In this document: in pieces, positions 27,007 through 37,184 of the stretch
How the letters are laid out: every line of letters starts with the position of its first letter
Position numbering within the stretch: position 1 is the first letter of the stretch
NCBI RefSeq assembly: GCF_006494535.1
Contig: NZ_VHIQ01000005.1
Span: forward strand, 186,001-250,000
Direction: 5' to 3'
Source: Paucihalobacter ruber
GTDB taxonomy: Bacteria > Bacteroidota > Bacteroidia > Flavobacteriales > Flavobacteriaceae
Length of the DNA stretch: 64,000 nt
Position numbers and translations under genes: made by a program
Notes under the pieces: model-generated
Told to the model about the DNA's origin: nothing
Database searches by the model: none
The model's input: the letters and a program-made list of their open reading frames with translations, nothing else

Positions 27007-27021
27007 CAAAATAAATTTTGA

Positions 27022-28938
27022 ATGAAAAAATTTTTAATCATATTAAGTTTTGTTTTGGCGCTTTGCCACATGGCATGGGCTCAAGATTTTAAAACACACA
27101 AAGTTCAATCTGGTGAAACAGTTGAGTCTATAGCTAAACAGTACCTTGTAACACCGTTCGATGTGTTGGCTTTAAATCCCGATGCCAAAAAAGGAATAAG
27201 TCCCAATATGGTATTGATCATTCCTGAATCAAAAATTAAAACACCAACTGATTTAAATGAAAATCAACTGGCACGTTTCGATCAGCATAAAGTAAAACGT
27301 CAAGAAACCTTGTACAGCATTTCAAAAAAATACAATATAGAAATTGACGAGATTAAAAAGTACAATACCTATCTGTACGCTCAAAATCTAAAGCGAGGAG
27401 ACAACTTAAAAATACCAATTTACAAAAAGGTAAAGTCAGATCTTAGTATAAAAAACACCCTTAAAAAATATACCGTTCAACCTAAAGAAGGCAAATGGGG
27501 AATTGCATACAAATTCGGAATTACGGTTCCTGAATTAGAAGCTTTAAACCCTGAAATGAAAGAGATTTTGCAACCCGGAGACGATTTGGTTGTTCCCAAC
27601 ATAGCCAATAACGAAGAACGTGAAATTGAAGAACAGTTATACAATTATTATGAAGTTAAACAGGCAGAAGGCTTCTACAGGCTAGAGAAAAAACTTGGTT
27701 TAACTCAAGAGGAACTTGAAGAGCTCAATCCGGGATTGAAGGAAAACGGACTCCAATCAGGTATGGTATTAAAGGTTCCAAAAGATTTAAAAGTTCTTGA
27801 TTCTAACAGTAACTACAATTCTTCAGTTTCAGTTTTGAGTAAAGAGCTTAACAACCTTAGTCAAAAAAATATTGCGGTAATGTTGCCTTTTAGGTTACAC
27901 CGTGTAGATTTAGATTCTGTTGCAGAAGCCAAAGATCTTATTAGAAATGATAAATTATTGTCTATGTCGCTAGATTTTCATTCGGGACTCTTGATGGCAC
28001 TGGATTCTGCACGTCAATTGGGCATCTCAACTAATTTAAAAGTATTCGATACTAGAAGCCAAATTTCTGAAGTGAGCAATATTTTAAACAACAACGACTT
28101 TGAGTTATTCGACGCCGTTATTGGTCCAGTCATTCCAAACAATTTTGATAGAGTGGCAGCAACCTTAAAATCTAAAAACACACCCGTGTTGGCACCGCTT
28201 ACTATGCCAATAAAACTATACGACAATGTTTTTCAAACACTTCCTGATAAAGACAGGATGAAACAAGTGTTGGTTGATTACATGAAAGCAGAGGAACATG
28301 TTGAGCGTTATTTAATTATAGCAGATTCTAAAAATAGGTCTAATAGTGAGGAATTAAAACGTCATTTCCCTTCAGCTAGACAAATGTATTCCAGAAAAGA
28401 CAAAGATGGTAAGGATAATAACTATTTGTTATTAGCAGACTTTAACGATGTTTTTAAAGAAGGTAAAAACATTGTTTTTCTCGAAACAGATAATGATGCC
28501 TTTGTAGCCAACATTTTAAGTTTGCTCAACGGTTTACAAACCGATAAAATAAAAATTCAGTTAACAACCACTAATCATAACAAGGCTTTTGAAGGGGAAA
28601 GCGCATCAAGTGTTCACCTTTCAAATCTTAATTTTCATTATGCTAGTCCTAATGTTCCTATTAATGAAAATACAACTAACAACTTTGTAGATAAATACAA
28701 AAAAACCTACGGAATATTGCCTAACAAATACGCCGTAAGAGGATTCGATTTAACGCTCGATGTACTTCTAAGGCTGGCCTCTAGAAGTAATTTGTATGAT
28801 GCCTCAGCAACCAATTTCGAAACTGCCTATCTTGAAAATAAATTTAGTTACACCAAGCAGTTGTTTGGTGGTTACTACAACAATGCTGTTTATGTTGTTA
28901 AGTATAACGATTTAACTATAATTGAAGCAAAACAATGA
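27022..28938 (+). CDS. Exported LysM protein with periplasmic-binding-protein-like domain
   Basis: A 638-residue protein with a signal peptide (LSFVLALCHMAWAQ). Four LysM-type peptidoglycan-binding modules occupy about residues 24-245; clear starts are HKVQSGETVESIAKQY, HKVKRQETLYSISKKY, YTVQPKEGKWGIAYKF and YYEVKQAEGFYRLEKK. Residues about 285-630 have the alternating alpha/beta pattern of type I periplasmic-binding proteins (IAVMLPFRLH, FDAVIGPVIPNNFDRVA). In Bacteroidota such proteins are annotated as LysM/ABC-substrate-binding; a transport role is unproven because no permease is nearby, so a wall-associated sensor is equally possible. The OsmC gene overlaps its end by 4 bases. Confidence 0.85.
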   Translation: MKKFLIILSFVLALCHMAWAQDFKTHKVQSGETVESIAKQYLVTPFDVLALNPDAKKGISPNMVLIIPESKIKTPTDLNENQLARFDQHKVKRQETLYSISKKYNIEIDEIKKYNTYLYAQNLKRGDNLKIPIYKKVKSDLSIKNTLKKYTVQPKEGKWGIAYKFGITVPELEALNPEMKEILQPGDDLVVPNIANNEEREIEEQLYNYYEVKQAEGFYRLEKKLGLTQEELEELNPGLKENGLQSGMVLKVPKDLKVLDSNSNYNSSVSVLSKELNNLSQKNIAVMLPFRLHRVDLDSVAEAKDLIRNDKLLSMSLDFHSGLLMALDSARQLGISTNLKVFDTRSQISEVSNILNNNDFELFDAVIGPVIPNNFDRVAATLKSKNTPVLAPLTMPIKLYDNVFQTLPDKDRMKQVLVDYMKAEEHVERYLIIADSKNRSNSEELKRHFPSARQMYSRKDKDGKDNNYLLLADFNDVFKEGKNIVFLETDNDAFVANILSLLNGLQTDKIKIQLTTTNHNKAFEGESASSVHLSNLNFHYASPNVPINENTTNNFVDKYKKTYGILPNKYAVRGFDLTLDVLLRLASRSNLYDASATNFETAYLENKFSYTKQLFGGYYNNAVYVVKYNDLTIIEAKQ

Positions 28939-29333
28939 CCTCAACCGTAGTTTATTTGGGTAATTTAAGAACTGAAAATACACATCTAAATTCAGGTAAC
29001 ACCTATATTACCGACGCACCAACCGATAATAATGGCAAAGGTGAGGCCTTTTCGCCAACCGATACAGTGGCTACAGGTCTGGCTAATTGTATGATGACCG
29101 TCATGGGTATTAAGGCAGAGCAATTAAAGGTTAATATGGACGGTACTAAGGCTAATGTTACTAAAATTATGTCACCCGATCCAAGACGCATTTCAAAGAT
29201 TATTATTGAGTTTAATTTTCCTCAAGGTATCGACCAAAAAGCACGAAGAATTCTAGAACACACAGCAAGAACTTGCCCCGTTCACTACAGTTTACATCCC
29301 GATATTGAAAGAGATATCAATTTTAATTTTTAG
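28935..29333 (+). CDS. OsmC-family protein
   Basis: A 132-residue cytoplasmic protein. It has the OsmC fold pattern: FSPTDTVATGLANCMMTVMG with one conserved Cys, and RTCPVHYSLHPDIE with the second. The paired cysteines are the thiol-peroxidase centre in Ohr/OsmC enzymes, which reduce organic hydroperoxides; small Bacteroidota members are less studied. The ATG overlaps the LysM gene stop (ATGA), and the DUF3820 gene follows 8 bases later, so the three are probably one operon. Confidence 0.9.
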   Translation: MTSTVVYLGNLRTENTHLNSGNTYITDAPTDNNGKGEAFSPTDTVATGLANCMMTVMGIKAEQLKVNMDGTKANVTKIMSPDPRRISKIIIEFNFPQGIDQKARRILEHTARTCPVHYSLHPDIERDINFNF

Positions 29334-29341
29334 GCGATTCA

Positions 29342-29575
29342 ATGATTACGCCAGATTATAAGGAACTTATCAAATTAGCTAATTACAAAATGCCTTTTGG
29401 CAAATATAAAAGCAACTACTTAATTGATATTCCAGAATATTACTTTGTTTGGTTTAGACAAAAAGGTTTTCCTCCGGGTGAGTTGGGTAGGATGATGACT
29501 CAAATGCATGATATTAAAGTAAATGGACTTGAGGATATCATCCGTCAAATTCGTAAGCAATTTCCAAATGAATAA
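29342..29575 (+). CDS. DUF3820 family protein
   Basis: A 77-residue protein with the DUF3820 signature: KMPFGKYKSNYLIDIPEYY, then VWFRQKGFPPGELGRMM and VNGLEDIIRQI. The domain is found alone or fused to exonuclease-like proteins and has no proven function. It is the third gene of the LysM-OsmC-DUF3820 run and lies 53 bases before pyrG, which has its own promoter. Confidence 0.85.
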   Translation: MITPDYKELIKLANYKMPFGKYKSNYLIDIPEYYFVWFRQKGFPPGELGRMMTQMHDIKVNGLEDIIRQIRKQFPNE

Positions 29576-29600
29576 TTGTGTAAGGTTTGATTATAAATTG

Positions 29601-29608
29601 TAAATTTG
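29601..29608 (+). promoter_or_regulatory. Promoter -7 element of pyrG
   Basis: TAAATTTG matches TAnnTTTG exactly. The predicted transcript would begin at about 29612, directly at the base of a small hairpin. Confidence 0.6.
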
Positions 29609-29610
29609 CC

Positions 29611-31269
<1,659 letters not shown>

Positions 31270-31308
31270 TTACAAGGTTAAATTACTAAAGGAATGCATT
31301 TAAAATAG

Positions 31309-33213
31309 ATGGAAGAAAAGAAATTAGATACCAATTCAATTATAGGTTTTATCCTGATTTTCGGAATATTACTGTACATGTTGTACACCAATCAGCCTAG
31401 CCCCGAAGAAATTGAAGTCAAAAAACAGGCGCAAATAGAACAACAAAAACAAGAGGCTGCCAAAAATGCGCAAGAGTCTGTTAAAACTGCTAAAATAGAG
31501 GAGTTTATACCTGAAAAAGTACAGGATTCTGCTCAATTTGAAGCCCTAAAAAGTAAATTAGGCGCTTTCGCCTACGCCATGTCGGTTGCTGATGATAGTA
31601 AAGAAACCATGGTAGAAACAGATTTGCTCACATTGAAATTTAGTCACAAAGGCGGATTCTTGTCGGAAGTAAAACTAAATCAATTTGTAGATCACGATTC
31701 GGTTCCTATTTACCTGGTTAAGGATAACAACACCTCTTTAAACATTAATTTTGGAACAACCGACAGTAGAATTTTAAACACAAATGATCTGTATTTTCAA
31801 CCTGTAATTACTAAAAACGGTTCCAATACGGTAGTATCTATGCGTTTAAAAGTATCTGAACTACAGTTTTTAGAATATCGTTACGAGATCAAACCAGACG
31901 ATTACATGATTGACTTTGCAGTTAAATCTCAAGGTCTGGACAACGTTATTAACGGTAGCTTTCCAATCAACGCCGAATGGCAGCTGAAAGGTAGAAGACA
32001 AGCAAAAAGTGTTTCCTATGAAAACAGATATACCCGTTTAACTTATCAATTTGAAGGCAATAAAATAGATAAGTTAAAGCAAATGAGCGATGACGAGGAA
32101 ACCGAGAAGGATGTAAGTTGGATTTCGTATCGTCAGCATTTCTTTAGCAACATATTAGTGCCTGAAAAGCCTTTGTCATCTGTAAATCTTATATCACAAG
32201 ATCTTGTAAAGGATGAAGATATCGACACCACACACACTAAATTTTACGCTTCAAAATTCGACATTACCTTTAAAGCGGGCGAGATTAATGAAAAGTTTGG
32301 TTTGTATTACGGTCCAACCGATAGTAAAATTTTAAAGCGATACGATCAAAATTTAGAGTCGAGCATACCATTTGGTTGGGGAATATTTGGATGGATTAAT
32401 AGAGCTATTTTTATTCCACTTTTTGGATGGTTAAGTTCGTTTTTACCTTATGGTATTGCCATTATTGTAATGACAATCATGGTAAAAATTGTATTGTCGT
32501 TTGTTCAATACAAGCAGTTTTTATCGCAGGCTAAGATGAAAATTTTAAGACCCGAATTAGATGCTATCAGAGAAAAATACAAAGACAATAAACTAAAAGC
32601 CCAACAAGAAACCATGGCACTTCAAACCAAGGCAGGTGCGAGTCCTTTAAGTGGCTGTTTACCTGGTTTAATGCAAATTCCGGTGTTCTATGCCTTGTTT
32701 ATGTTTTTCCCAACAGCCTTCGATTTAAGACAAAAAAGTTTTCTGTGGGCCGACGATTTATCGTCATACGACTCCATTGCCAATTTACCATTTCCAATTC
32801 CATTTTACGGAGATCATGTGAGTTTGTTTCCAATTTTAGCGGCTGTTGCCATTTTCTTTTATATGAAAATGACTACCGGTGCGCAAATGGCACATCAACC
32901 GCCACCACAAGAAGGTATGCCCGATATGAGTAAAATGATGAAGTATATGATTTACTTCTCTCCACTTTTAATGTTATTTTTCTTTAATAATTACGCATCA
33001 GGATTGAGTTTGTACTACTTTATTTCAAACCTGATTAGTATAGGAATCATGATTGTTATTAAGAATTATATCATTGATGAAGACAAGGTTTTGGCAAAAA
33101 TAGAGGTTAGTAAAAGTAAGCCCAAAAAACAAAACAGATTTCAGCGAAAGATGCAGGAAATGATGGAACAAGCTGAAAAGCAGAAAGAACTTCAGAATAA
33201 GAAGAAGAAATAA
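31309..33213 (+). CDS. yidC: Membrane protein insertase YidC
   Basis: A 634-residue protein. It starts with one transmembrane helix (SIIGFILIFGILLYMLYT), has a large periplasmic beta domain (about residues 60-350), and ends with the five-helix insertase core (about 365-590) containing SPLSGCLPGLMQIPVFYALF, followed by a basic tail that may contact the ribosome. YidC inserts inner-membrane proteins alone or with SecYEG. Length and layout match Gram-negative YidC. It is followed by a clear terminator. Confidence 0.97.
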   Translation: MEEKKLDTNSIIGFILIFGILLYMLYTNQPSPEEIEVKKQAQIEQQKQEAAKNAQESVKTAKIEEFIPEKVQDSAQFEALKSKLGAFAYAMSVADDSKETMVETDLLTLKFSHKGGFLSEVKLNQFVDHDSVPIYLVKDNNTSLNINFGTTDSRILNTNDLYFQPVITKNGSNTVVSMRLKVSELQFLEYRYEIKPDDYMIDFAVKSQGLDNVINGSFPINAEWQLKGRRQAKSVSYENRYTRLTYQFEGNKIDKLKQMSDDEETEKDVSWISYRQHFFSNILVPEKPLSSVNLISQDLVKDEDIDTTHTKFYASKFDITFKAGEINEKFGLYYGPTDSKILKRYDQNLESSIPFGWGIFGWINRAIFIPLFGWLSSFLPYGIAIIVMTIMVKIVLSFVQYKQFLSQAKMKILRPELDAIREKYKDNKLKAQQETMALQTKAGASPLSGCLPGLMQIPVFYALFMFFPTAFDLRQKSFLWADDLSSYDSIANLPFPIPFYGDHVSLFPILAAVAIFFYMKMTTGAQMAHQPPPQEGMPDMSKMMKYMIYFSPLLMLFFFNNYASGLSLYYFISNLISIGIMIVIKNYIIDEDKVLAKIEVSKSKPKKQNRFQRKMQEMMEQAEKQKELQNKKKK

Positions 33214-33238
33214 ATTCTTTGTTACTTATATAAAACTC

Positions 33239-33264
33239 AAAAGCCTCTTTAAAAGGGGCTTTTT
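33239..33264 (+). terminator. Intrinsic terminator after yidC
   Basis: AAAAGCCTC and GGGGCTTTT pair (one G-U pair) around the loop TTTAAAA, followed by TTTTTAATTTTT. It ends the pyrG-yidC unit. Confidence 0.8.
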
Positions 33265-33628
33265 AATTTTTATTTGTGGAGGATATTTGGATAGGAAGAT
33301 TTAAAATTCGTGATCTCCATATTTCCATTTTAATATAAAAGACTAAAAATTGAAATTTAAAAAGGAATTAAATCGTTTATTTGTTTTTAATATTGAGTTT
33401 TTGATTGAGTTTTGATTTGATTATTTAAAGTATACTTCATATATCAGCGAAAGAAATATCTTATTTACGACCAGTTGTTTTTATCTTTGTTTTACCAGAA
33501 TTTTGAATAAGATCTTTAGTTTCTTCGGTTTTCTCACAGATTCCTCAAAACTTTAATTGAATAATAGATCCTGAGCTAATCAGTTTGAGCCTTGAGTAAT
33601 TCAGCTTGAGTGGTAGTTTCAGGGTATA
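33265..33628. other. AT-rich intergenic stretch with possible gene debris
   Basis: No intact gene is seen. The minus strand carries a 27-codon open stretch at 33461-33544 ending KTKIKTTGRK and a stop, without a start codon, and other short open stretches between 33545 and 33610. These look like leftovers of coding sequence but are too short to identify. No tRNA or structured RNA was recognised. Confidence 0.4.
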
Positions 33629-33656
33629 AAAAAACCTCCGCGTTAACGGAGGTTTA
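33629..33656 (-). terminator. Intrinsic terminator of the fasciclin gene
   Basis: The minus strand forms AACCTCCG / CGGAGGTT around a 6-base loop, followed by a run of seven T. It lies about 20 bases after the stop codon of the fasciclin gene. Confidence 0.9.
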
Positions 33657-33676
33657 AATATAATTAGCTAGTGAGA

Positions 33677-35071
33677 TTAGTCTTGAGCTGGTAATATAAC
33701 TTTATCAATTACATGTACAACACCATTAACACCTTGTATGTCAACCAAAGATGTTACAATGTTACTAACGCGATTATTAGGGTCAGTAAGCGTAAAGGCA
33801 GTGTTATCAGCTGTAATATTACCTCCTAAAGTTCCAACAGTACCGTTTGGTAAACCTGAAGATTGAACGTTACCACTTACAACGTGCATCAATAAAACAG
33901 CGTCAACGGTAGCAGGAGCTAAGTCACCAAGAGCAGTATTACCCGAAGGATCTAATTCTAATAATAAATCTTCAAAAGCACCGTTGGTTGGAGCGAATAC
34001 AGTAAATGGACCGGCAGAAGCATCTGACACAGTATTGATCCATGGCACGGTTGGGGTACCCGTATCAGCTAGCTGTAATGCCGCAACTAAGTTGCTCAAA
34101 GCACTATTAGAAGTAGCGAAAGTAGCAATTGTAGGTAGAGTAATCACAGCATCCACAGCATGAATAACACCATTAGTTGCAACTACATCGGCTTGTGCTA
34201 CATTAGAAAGACCATTAAAGCTAACACCGTCTTCTGTATTAAAATATAGGCTTAGATTCTCTCCACCCATAGTTTCGGCTAAGGTATTTGTATACCCTGA
34301 TCCTGCAGCTACTAAATCGTCAGCAAAAACATTTGCACCTACAACGTGGTTCAATAAGGTTTGAACCAAAGCATTCCCTGTTGGTAACGTTAACCCTTCA
34401 AAAGCACTATTTATTGGAGCTAGGACAGTTCCTTGGGTTAAACCTGCAACAGCGCCATCTAATCCGGTAGCTGTTAAAGCCCCAACTAGAGTAGAGAAAT
34501 TATCATTTGCAACTGCATGATCAACAATAGATGGTAAGCCTAAAACGCCATCAATAATGTGGATAGTTCCGTTAGTTGCATCAATGTCAGCACCAGACGG
34601 AATTACCGAACCTGCATCATTAAAACGAACGCCGTTTGAGGTATTGAAATACAAACTAATATTTCTACCACCGGCACCGGTTGCACTAGTACTGGCATAT
34701 CCTTCACCTGCATTTAATAAGTCGGTAGATAAGACATCACCGGCAATAACATGGTTTAGTAAAATTTGTGATAACACGTCAGAAGGTACTTGATCTAGTG
34801 GAGTTCCTCCTAAAAAGGCAGCAAAAGCTTCGTTAGTTGGTGCTAAAACCGTAAATGGACCAGGTCCACTTAATACAGAAACCAGGTTACCGTCGGCAGC
34901 TTGTAGTGCTGCAACAAGGCTACTTAATTCTGGTGTTGCAATGGCAAGTTCTACAATATTTTGTGGTCCCGGATCGACAATGTTATTGTCATCATCGTTA
35001 CTACATGACTGAGTTCCTAAAACCACTAGAAAAATTGCAGTCATTTTTAACATTTTTGAAATAATTTTCAT
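33677..35071 (-). CDS. Fasciclin-domain (FAS1) lipoprotein with three repeats
   Basis: From the ATG at 35071 the protein has 464 residues. A lipoprotein signal (LGTQSCSNDDD) is followed by three FAS1 domains, recognisable by the motifs FTVLAPTNEAF, TVLAPINSAF and FTVFAPTNGAF and the closing stretches GTIHIIDGVL, GVIHAVDAVI and GVVHVIDKVI. FAS1 domains mediate adhesion or matrix contacts outside cells. A longer frame to 35140 would add a Lys-rich N-terminus that overlaps the promoter region, so it is rejected. It diverges from the MORN-repeat gene through a compact double promoter. Partner unknown. Confidence 0.9.
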   Translation of the reverse strand: MKIISKMLKMTAIFLVVLGTQSCSNDDDNNIVDPGPQNIVELAIATPELSSLVAALQAADGNLVSVLSGPGPFTVLAPTNEAFAAFLGGTPLDQVPSDVLSQILLNHVIAGDVLSTDLLNAGEGYASTSATGAGGRNISLYFNTSNGVRFNDAGSVIPSGADIDATNGTIHIIDGVLGLPSIVDHAVANDNFSTLVGALTATGLDGAVAGLTQGTVLAPINSAFEGLTLPTGNALVQTLLNHVVGANVFADDLVAAGSGYTNTLAETMGGENLSLYFNTEDGVSFNGLSNVAQADVVATNGVIHAVDAVITLPTIATFATSNSALSNLVAALQLADTGTPTVPWINTVSDASAGPFTVFAPTNGAFEDLLLELDPSGNTALGDLAPATVDAVLLMHVVSGNVQSSGLPNGTVGTLGGNITADNTAFTLTDPNNRVSNIVTSLVDIQGVNGVVHVIDKVILPAQD

Positions 35072-35103
35072 TTTTTTGAGTTTAAATTTGTTCAACAATA
35101 CTT

Positions 35104-35124
35104 TATTTTTGTCCAACAAATATA
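35104..35124. promoter_or_regulatory. Divergent promoter pair (FAS1 gene and MORN-repeat gene)
   Basis: TATTTTTG at 35104-35111 faces the plus-strand gene at 35142, and TATATTTG (minus strand, 35117-35124) faces the fasciclin gene. The two -7 elements are separated by only 5 bases, so polymerases at the two promoters should interfere with one another. Confidence 0.5.
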
Positions 35125-35141
35125 TATAAACATTAAACAAA

Positions 35142-35849
35142 ATGAAACTTCGCTATTCTATTTTTATCATAACTTTAACAGGTTTTCATCTAATATTACT
35201 TTCTCAAGATAATGTTAATCAATTAGATAAATCAGGCCATAGACATGGCTATTGGACTAAAAACTTCGAAGGCACGCAGCAAATGCGCTATGAAGGTAAT
35301 TTTGAAAACGGTAAAGAAATAGGCGTTTTTAAATATTATAAGCTCGATGGTAAAAAAAGTGTACTAAGTGCCACCAAATTATTTAACGCCAATAATAATC
35401 TCGCGGAGGTTAAATTCTTTACTTCAAAGGGAAAGTTAGTGAGCGAAGGCACCATGAATGGTAAATTATTTATAGGTAAATGGACTTATTACCATAAAAA
35501 TAATGATGATGTTTTAAAAACTGAGCATTATAATGACTTAGGCGAATTGCATGGCGAAAGCATTACCTATTTTGAAAACGGTATAATGGCCGAGAAACTT
35601 CAATATCAAAACGGTAAATTAAATGGTTTGTGTGAATGGTATACCAAAAATGGCAACTTGTTTAAGTCCTCAGAGTTTAGGAATGATGAACTTCAAGGTC
35701 TTACCAAAACCTATGACGAAAAAGGTGAATTAATAATAGAAGGCGCATATCAATCAGATTTACGCACCGGTATCTGGAAATACTACGAAAACGGACAACT
35801 CACAGAAGAACGTCTTTACGACGAAAACGGTAGATGGGTAAAACAATAA
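35142..35849 (+). CDS. Exported MORN-repeat protein (YwqK-like)
   Basis: A 235-residue protein with a signal peptide (IFIITLTGFHLILLSQ). It is built of about six MORN_2-type repeats of roughly 23 residues (GHRHGYWTKNF, GKEIGVFKYYKLDG, FIGKWTYYHK, GELHGESITYFENG, GKLNGLCEWY, YQSDLRTGIWKYYENG). Databases often call these YwqK-family antitoxins, but no toxin is next to it and the signal peptide argues for an envelope protein. It diverges from the fasciclin gene and has its own promoter. Function unknown. Confidence 0.8.
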   Translation: MKLRYSIFIITLTGFHLILLSQDNVNQLDKSGHRHGYWTKNFEGTQQMRYEGNFENGKEIGVFKYYKLDGKKSVLSATKLFNANNNLAEVKFFTSKGKLVSEGTMNGKLFIGKWTYYHKNNDDVLKTEHYNDLGELHGESITYFENGIMAEKLQYQNGKLNGLCEWYTKNGNLFKSSEFRNDELQGLTKTYDEKGELIIEGAYQSDLRTGIWKYYENGQLTEERLYDENGRWVKQ

Positions 35850-35923
35850 AGCAGATTACGTTTTTTGTTTCTTCAATTGATGTTATCAATGATAAGGGTA
35901 ACTTACAATCTACTTTTAATTGT

Positions 35924-35931
35924 TAATTTTG
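35924..35931 (+). promoter_or_regulatory. Promoter -7 element of mnmA
   Basis: TAATTTTG matches TAnnTTTG exactly and ends 4 bases before the mnmA ATG, so the mRNA is probably leaderless. Confidence 0.55.
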
Positions 35932-35935
35932 CAGC

Positions 35936-37123
35936 ATGGCAAGAGTAATAGTTGGTTTATCAGGTGGGGTTGATTCTAGTGTAGCGGCATATTTATTAAA
36001 AGAACAAGGGCACGAGGTCATTGGCTTGTTTATGAAAAACTGGCACGATGATTCTGTGACTATTTCTAACGAATGTCCATGGTTAGAAGATAGTAACGAT
36101 GCCATGTTAGTTGCCGAAAAGCTTGGTATTCCATTTCAAACAGTAGATTTAAGTGAGCAGTACAAAGAACGCATTGTAGATTATATGTTTGAAGAATATA
36201 AAAATGGCAGAACCCCTAATCCCGATGTGCTTTGTAATAGGGAAATTAAGTTTGACGTTTTTCTTGAGATTGCTTTAAGTTTGGGTGCCGACTTTGTTGC
36301 CACAGGTCATTATTGCCGCAAAGACAGCATTCAAAAAAATGATCAAACAATCTATCGGTTACTAGCCGGTATTGATACCAACAAAGATCAATCCTATTTT
36401 TTATGTCAGTTATCTCAAGAGCAGCTTTCCAAGGCCTTATTTCCTGTTGGAGAATTAACAAAACCCGAAGTGAGAACAATTGCTGCGCAGCAGGATTTAA
36501 TCACGGCAGAGAAAAAAGATTCACAAGGATTGTGTTTTATTGGAAAGGTTAGGCTACCAGAATTTCTTCAACAACAATTACAGCCTAAAGAAGGTGTTAT
36601 TGTTGAAATACCCTATAATTCAAGTGTTTATAACATGGAAGAACCTGAATTCAATTCAACTAAAGACAGGTTACATTGGTTGTCGCGTAAAACCAGTTAT
36701 CAACCCCAAGACGGAAAACTTGTAGGTAAACATCAAGGTGCGCATTATTTTACAAAGGGTCAACGTAAAGGTTTGGCAGTTGGTGGAACACCGCTACCGT
36801 TATTTGTAATTGAAACAGATGTTGAAACCAATACCATTTATACAGGTCAGGGCAGCGATCATCCGGGTTTATTGCGAAGTGCGTTATTTGTAAAATCGAA
36901 AGATGTTCATTGGATAAGAGAAGACTTAGCTCTAAATATTGATGGAGAGCTTAAGGTGAAAGCAAGAATTAGATACCGTCAGCCTTTGCAAGATGCCACA
37001 CTTTACAGCACCGAAAGTGGTTTATATGTTGTTTTTAATCAACCGCAATCAGCTATCACCGAAGGTCAGTTTGTTGCTTGGTATCACAACGATGAGCTAT
37101 TGGGTTCGGGAGTGATTTCTTAG
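35936..37123 (+). CDS. mnmA: tRNA-specific 2-thiouridylase MnmA
   Basis: A 395-residue cytoplasmic enzyme. It has the PP-loop [12 protein letters not shown] (SGGVDSS at 9-15), the catalytic Cys100 in [12 protein letters not shown], and the second Cys in DSQGLCFIG that forms the disulfide or persulfide. It thiolates uridine 34 of tRNA for Lys, Glu and Gln. All key residues are present. It appears monocistronic, with a leaderless promoter before it. Confidence 0.97.
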   Translation: MARVIVGLSGGVDSSVAAYLLKEQGHEVIGLFMKNWHDDSVTISNECPWLEDSNDAMLVAEKLGIPFQTVDLSEQYKERIVDYMFEEYKNGRTPNPDVLCNREIKFDVFLEIALSLGADFVATGHYCRKDSIQKNDQTIYRLLAGIDTNKDQSYFLCQLSQEQLSKALFPVGELTKPEVRTIAAQQDLITAEKKDSQGLCFIGKVRLPEFLQQQLQPKEGVIVEIPYNSSVYNMEEPEFNSTKDRLHWLSRKTSYQPQDGKLVGKHQGAHYFTKGQRKGLAVGGTPLPLFVIETDVETNTIYTGQGSDHPGLLRSALFVKSKDVHWIREDLALNIDGELKVKARIRYRQPLQDATLYSTESGLYVVFNQPQSAITEGQFVAWYHNDELLGSGVIS

Positions 37124-37184
37124 TCTGACTTTCAATTTGCCCGCTAGTTGAACAATTCTTATTTTTATAGGGAAAATAGTTGCT

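Noticed and set aside
33461-33544. 27-codon minus-strand stretch after the yidC terminator, considered as a small gene
   Set aside because: No start codon in frame and no recognisable family; noted only as possible debris in the gap entry.
35142-35849. Toxin-antitoxin module suggested by the YwqK family name
   Set aside because: A signal peptide is present and no toxin gene is adjacent; the name reflects repeat similarity only.
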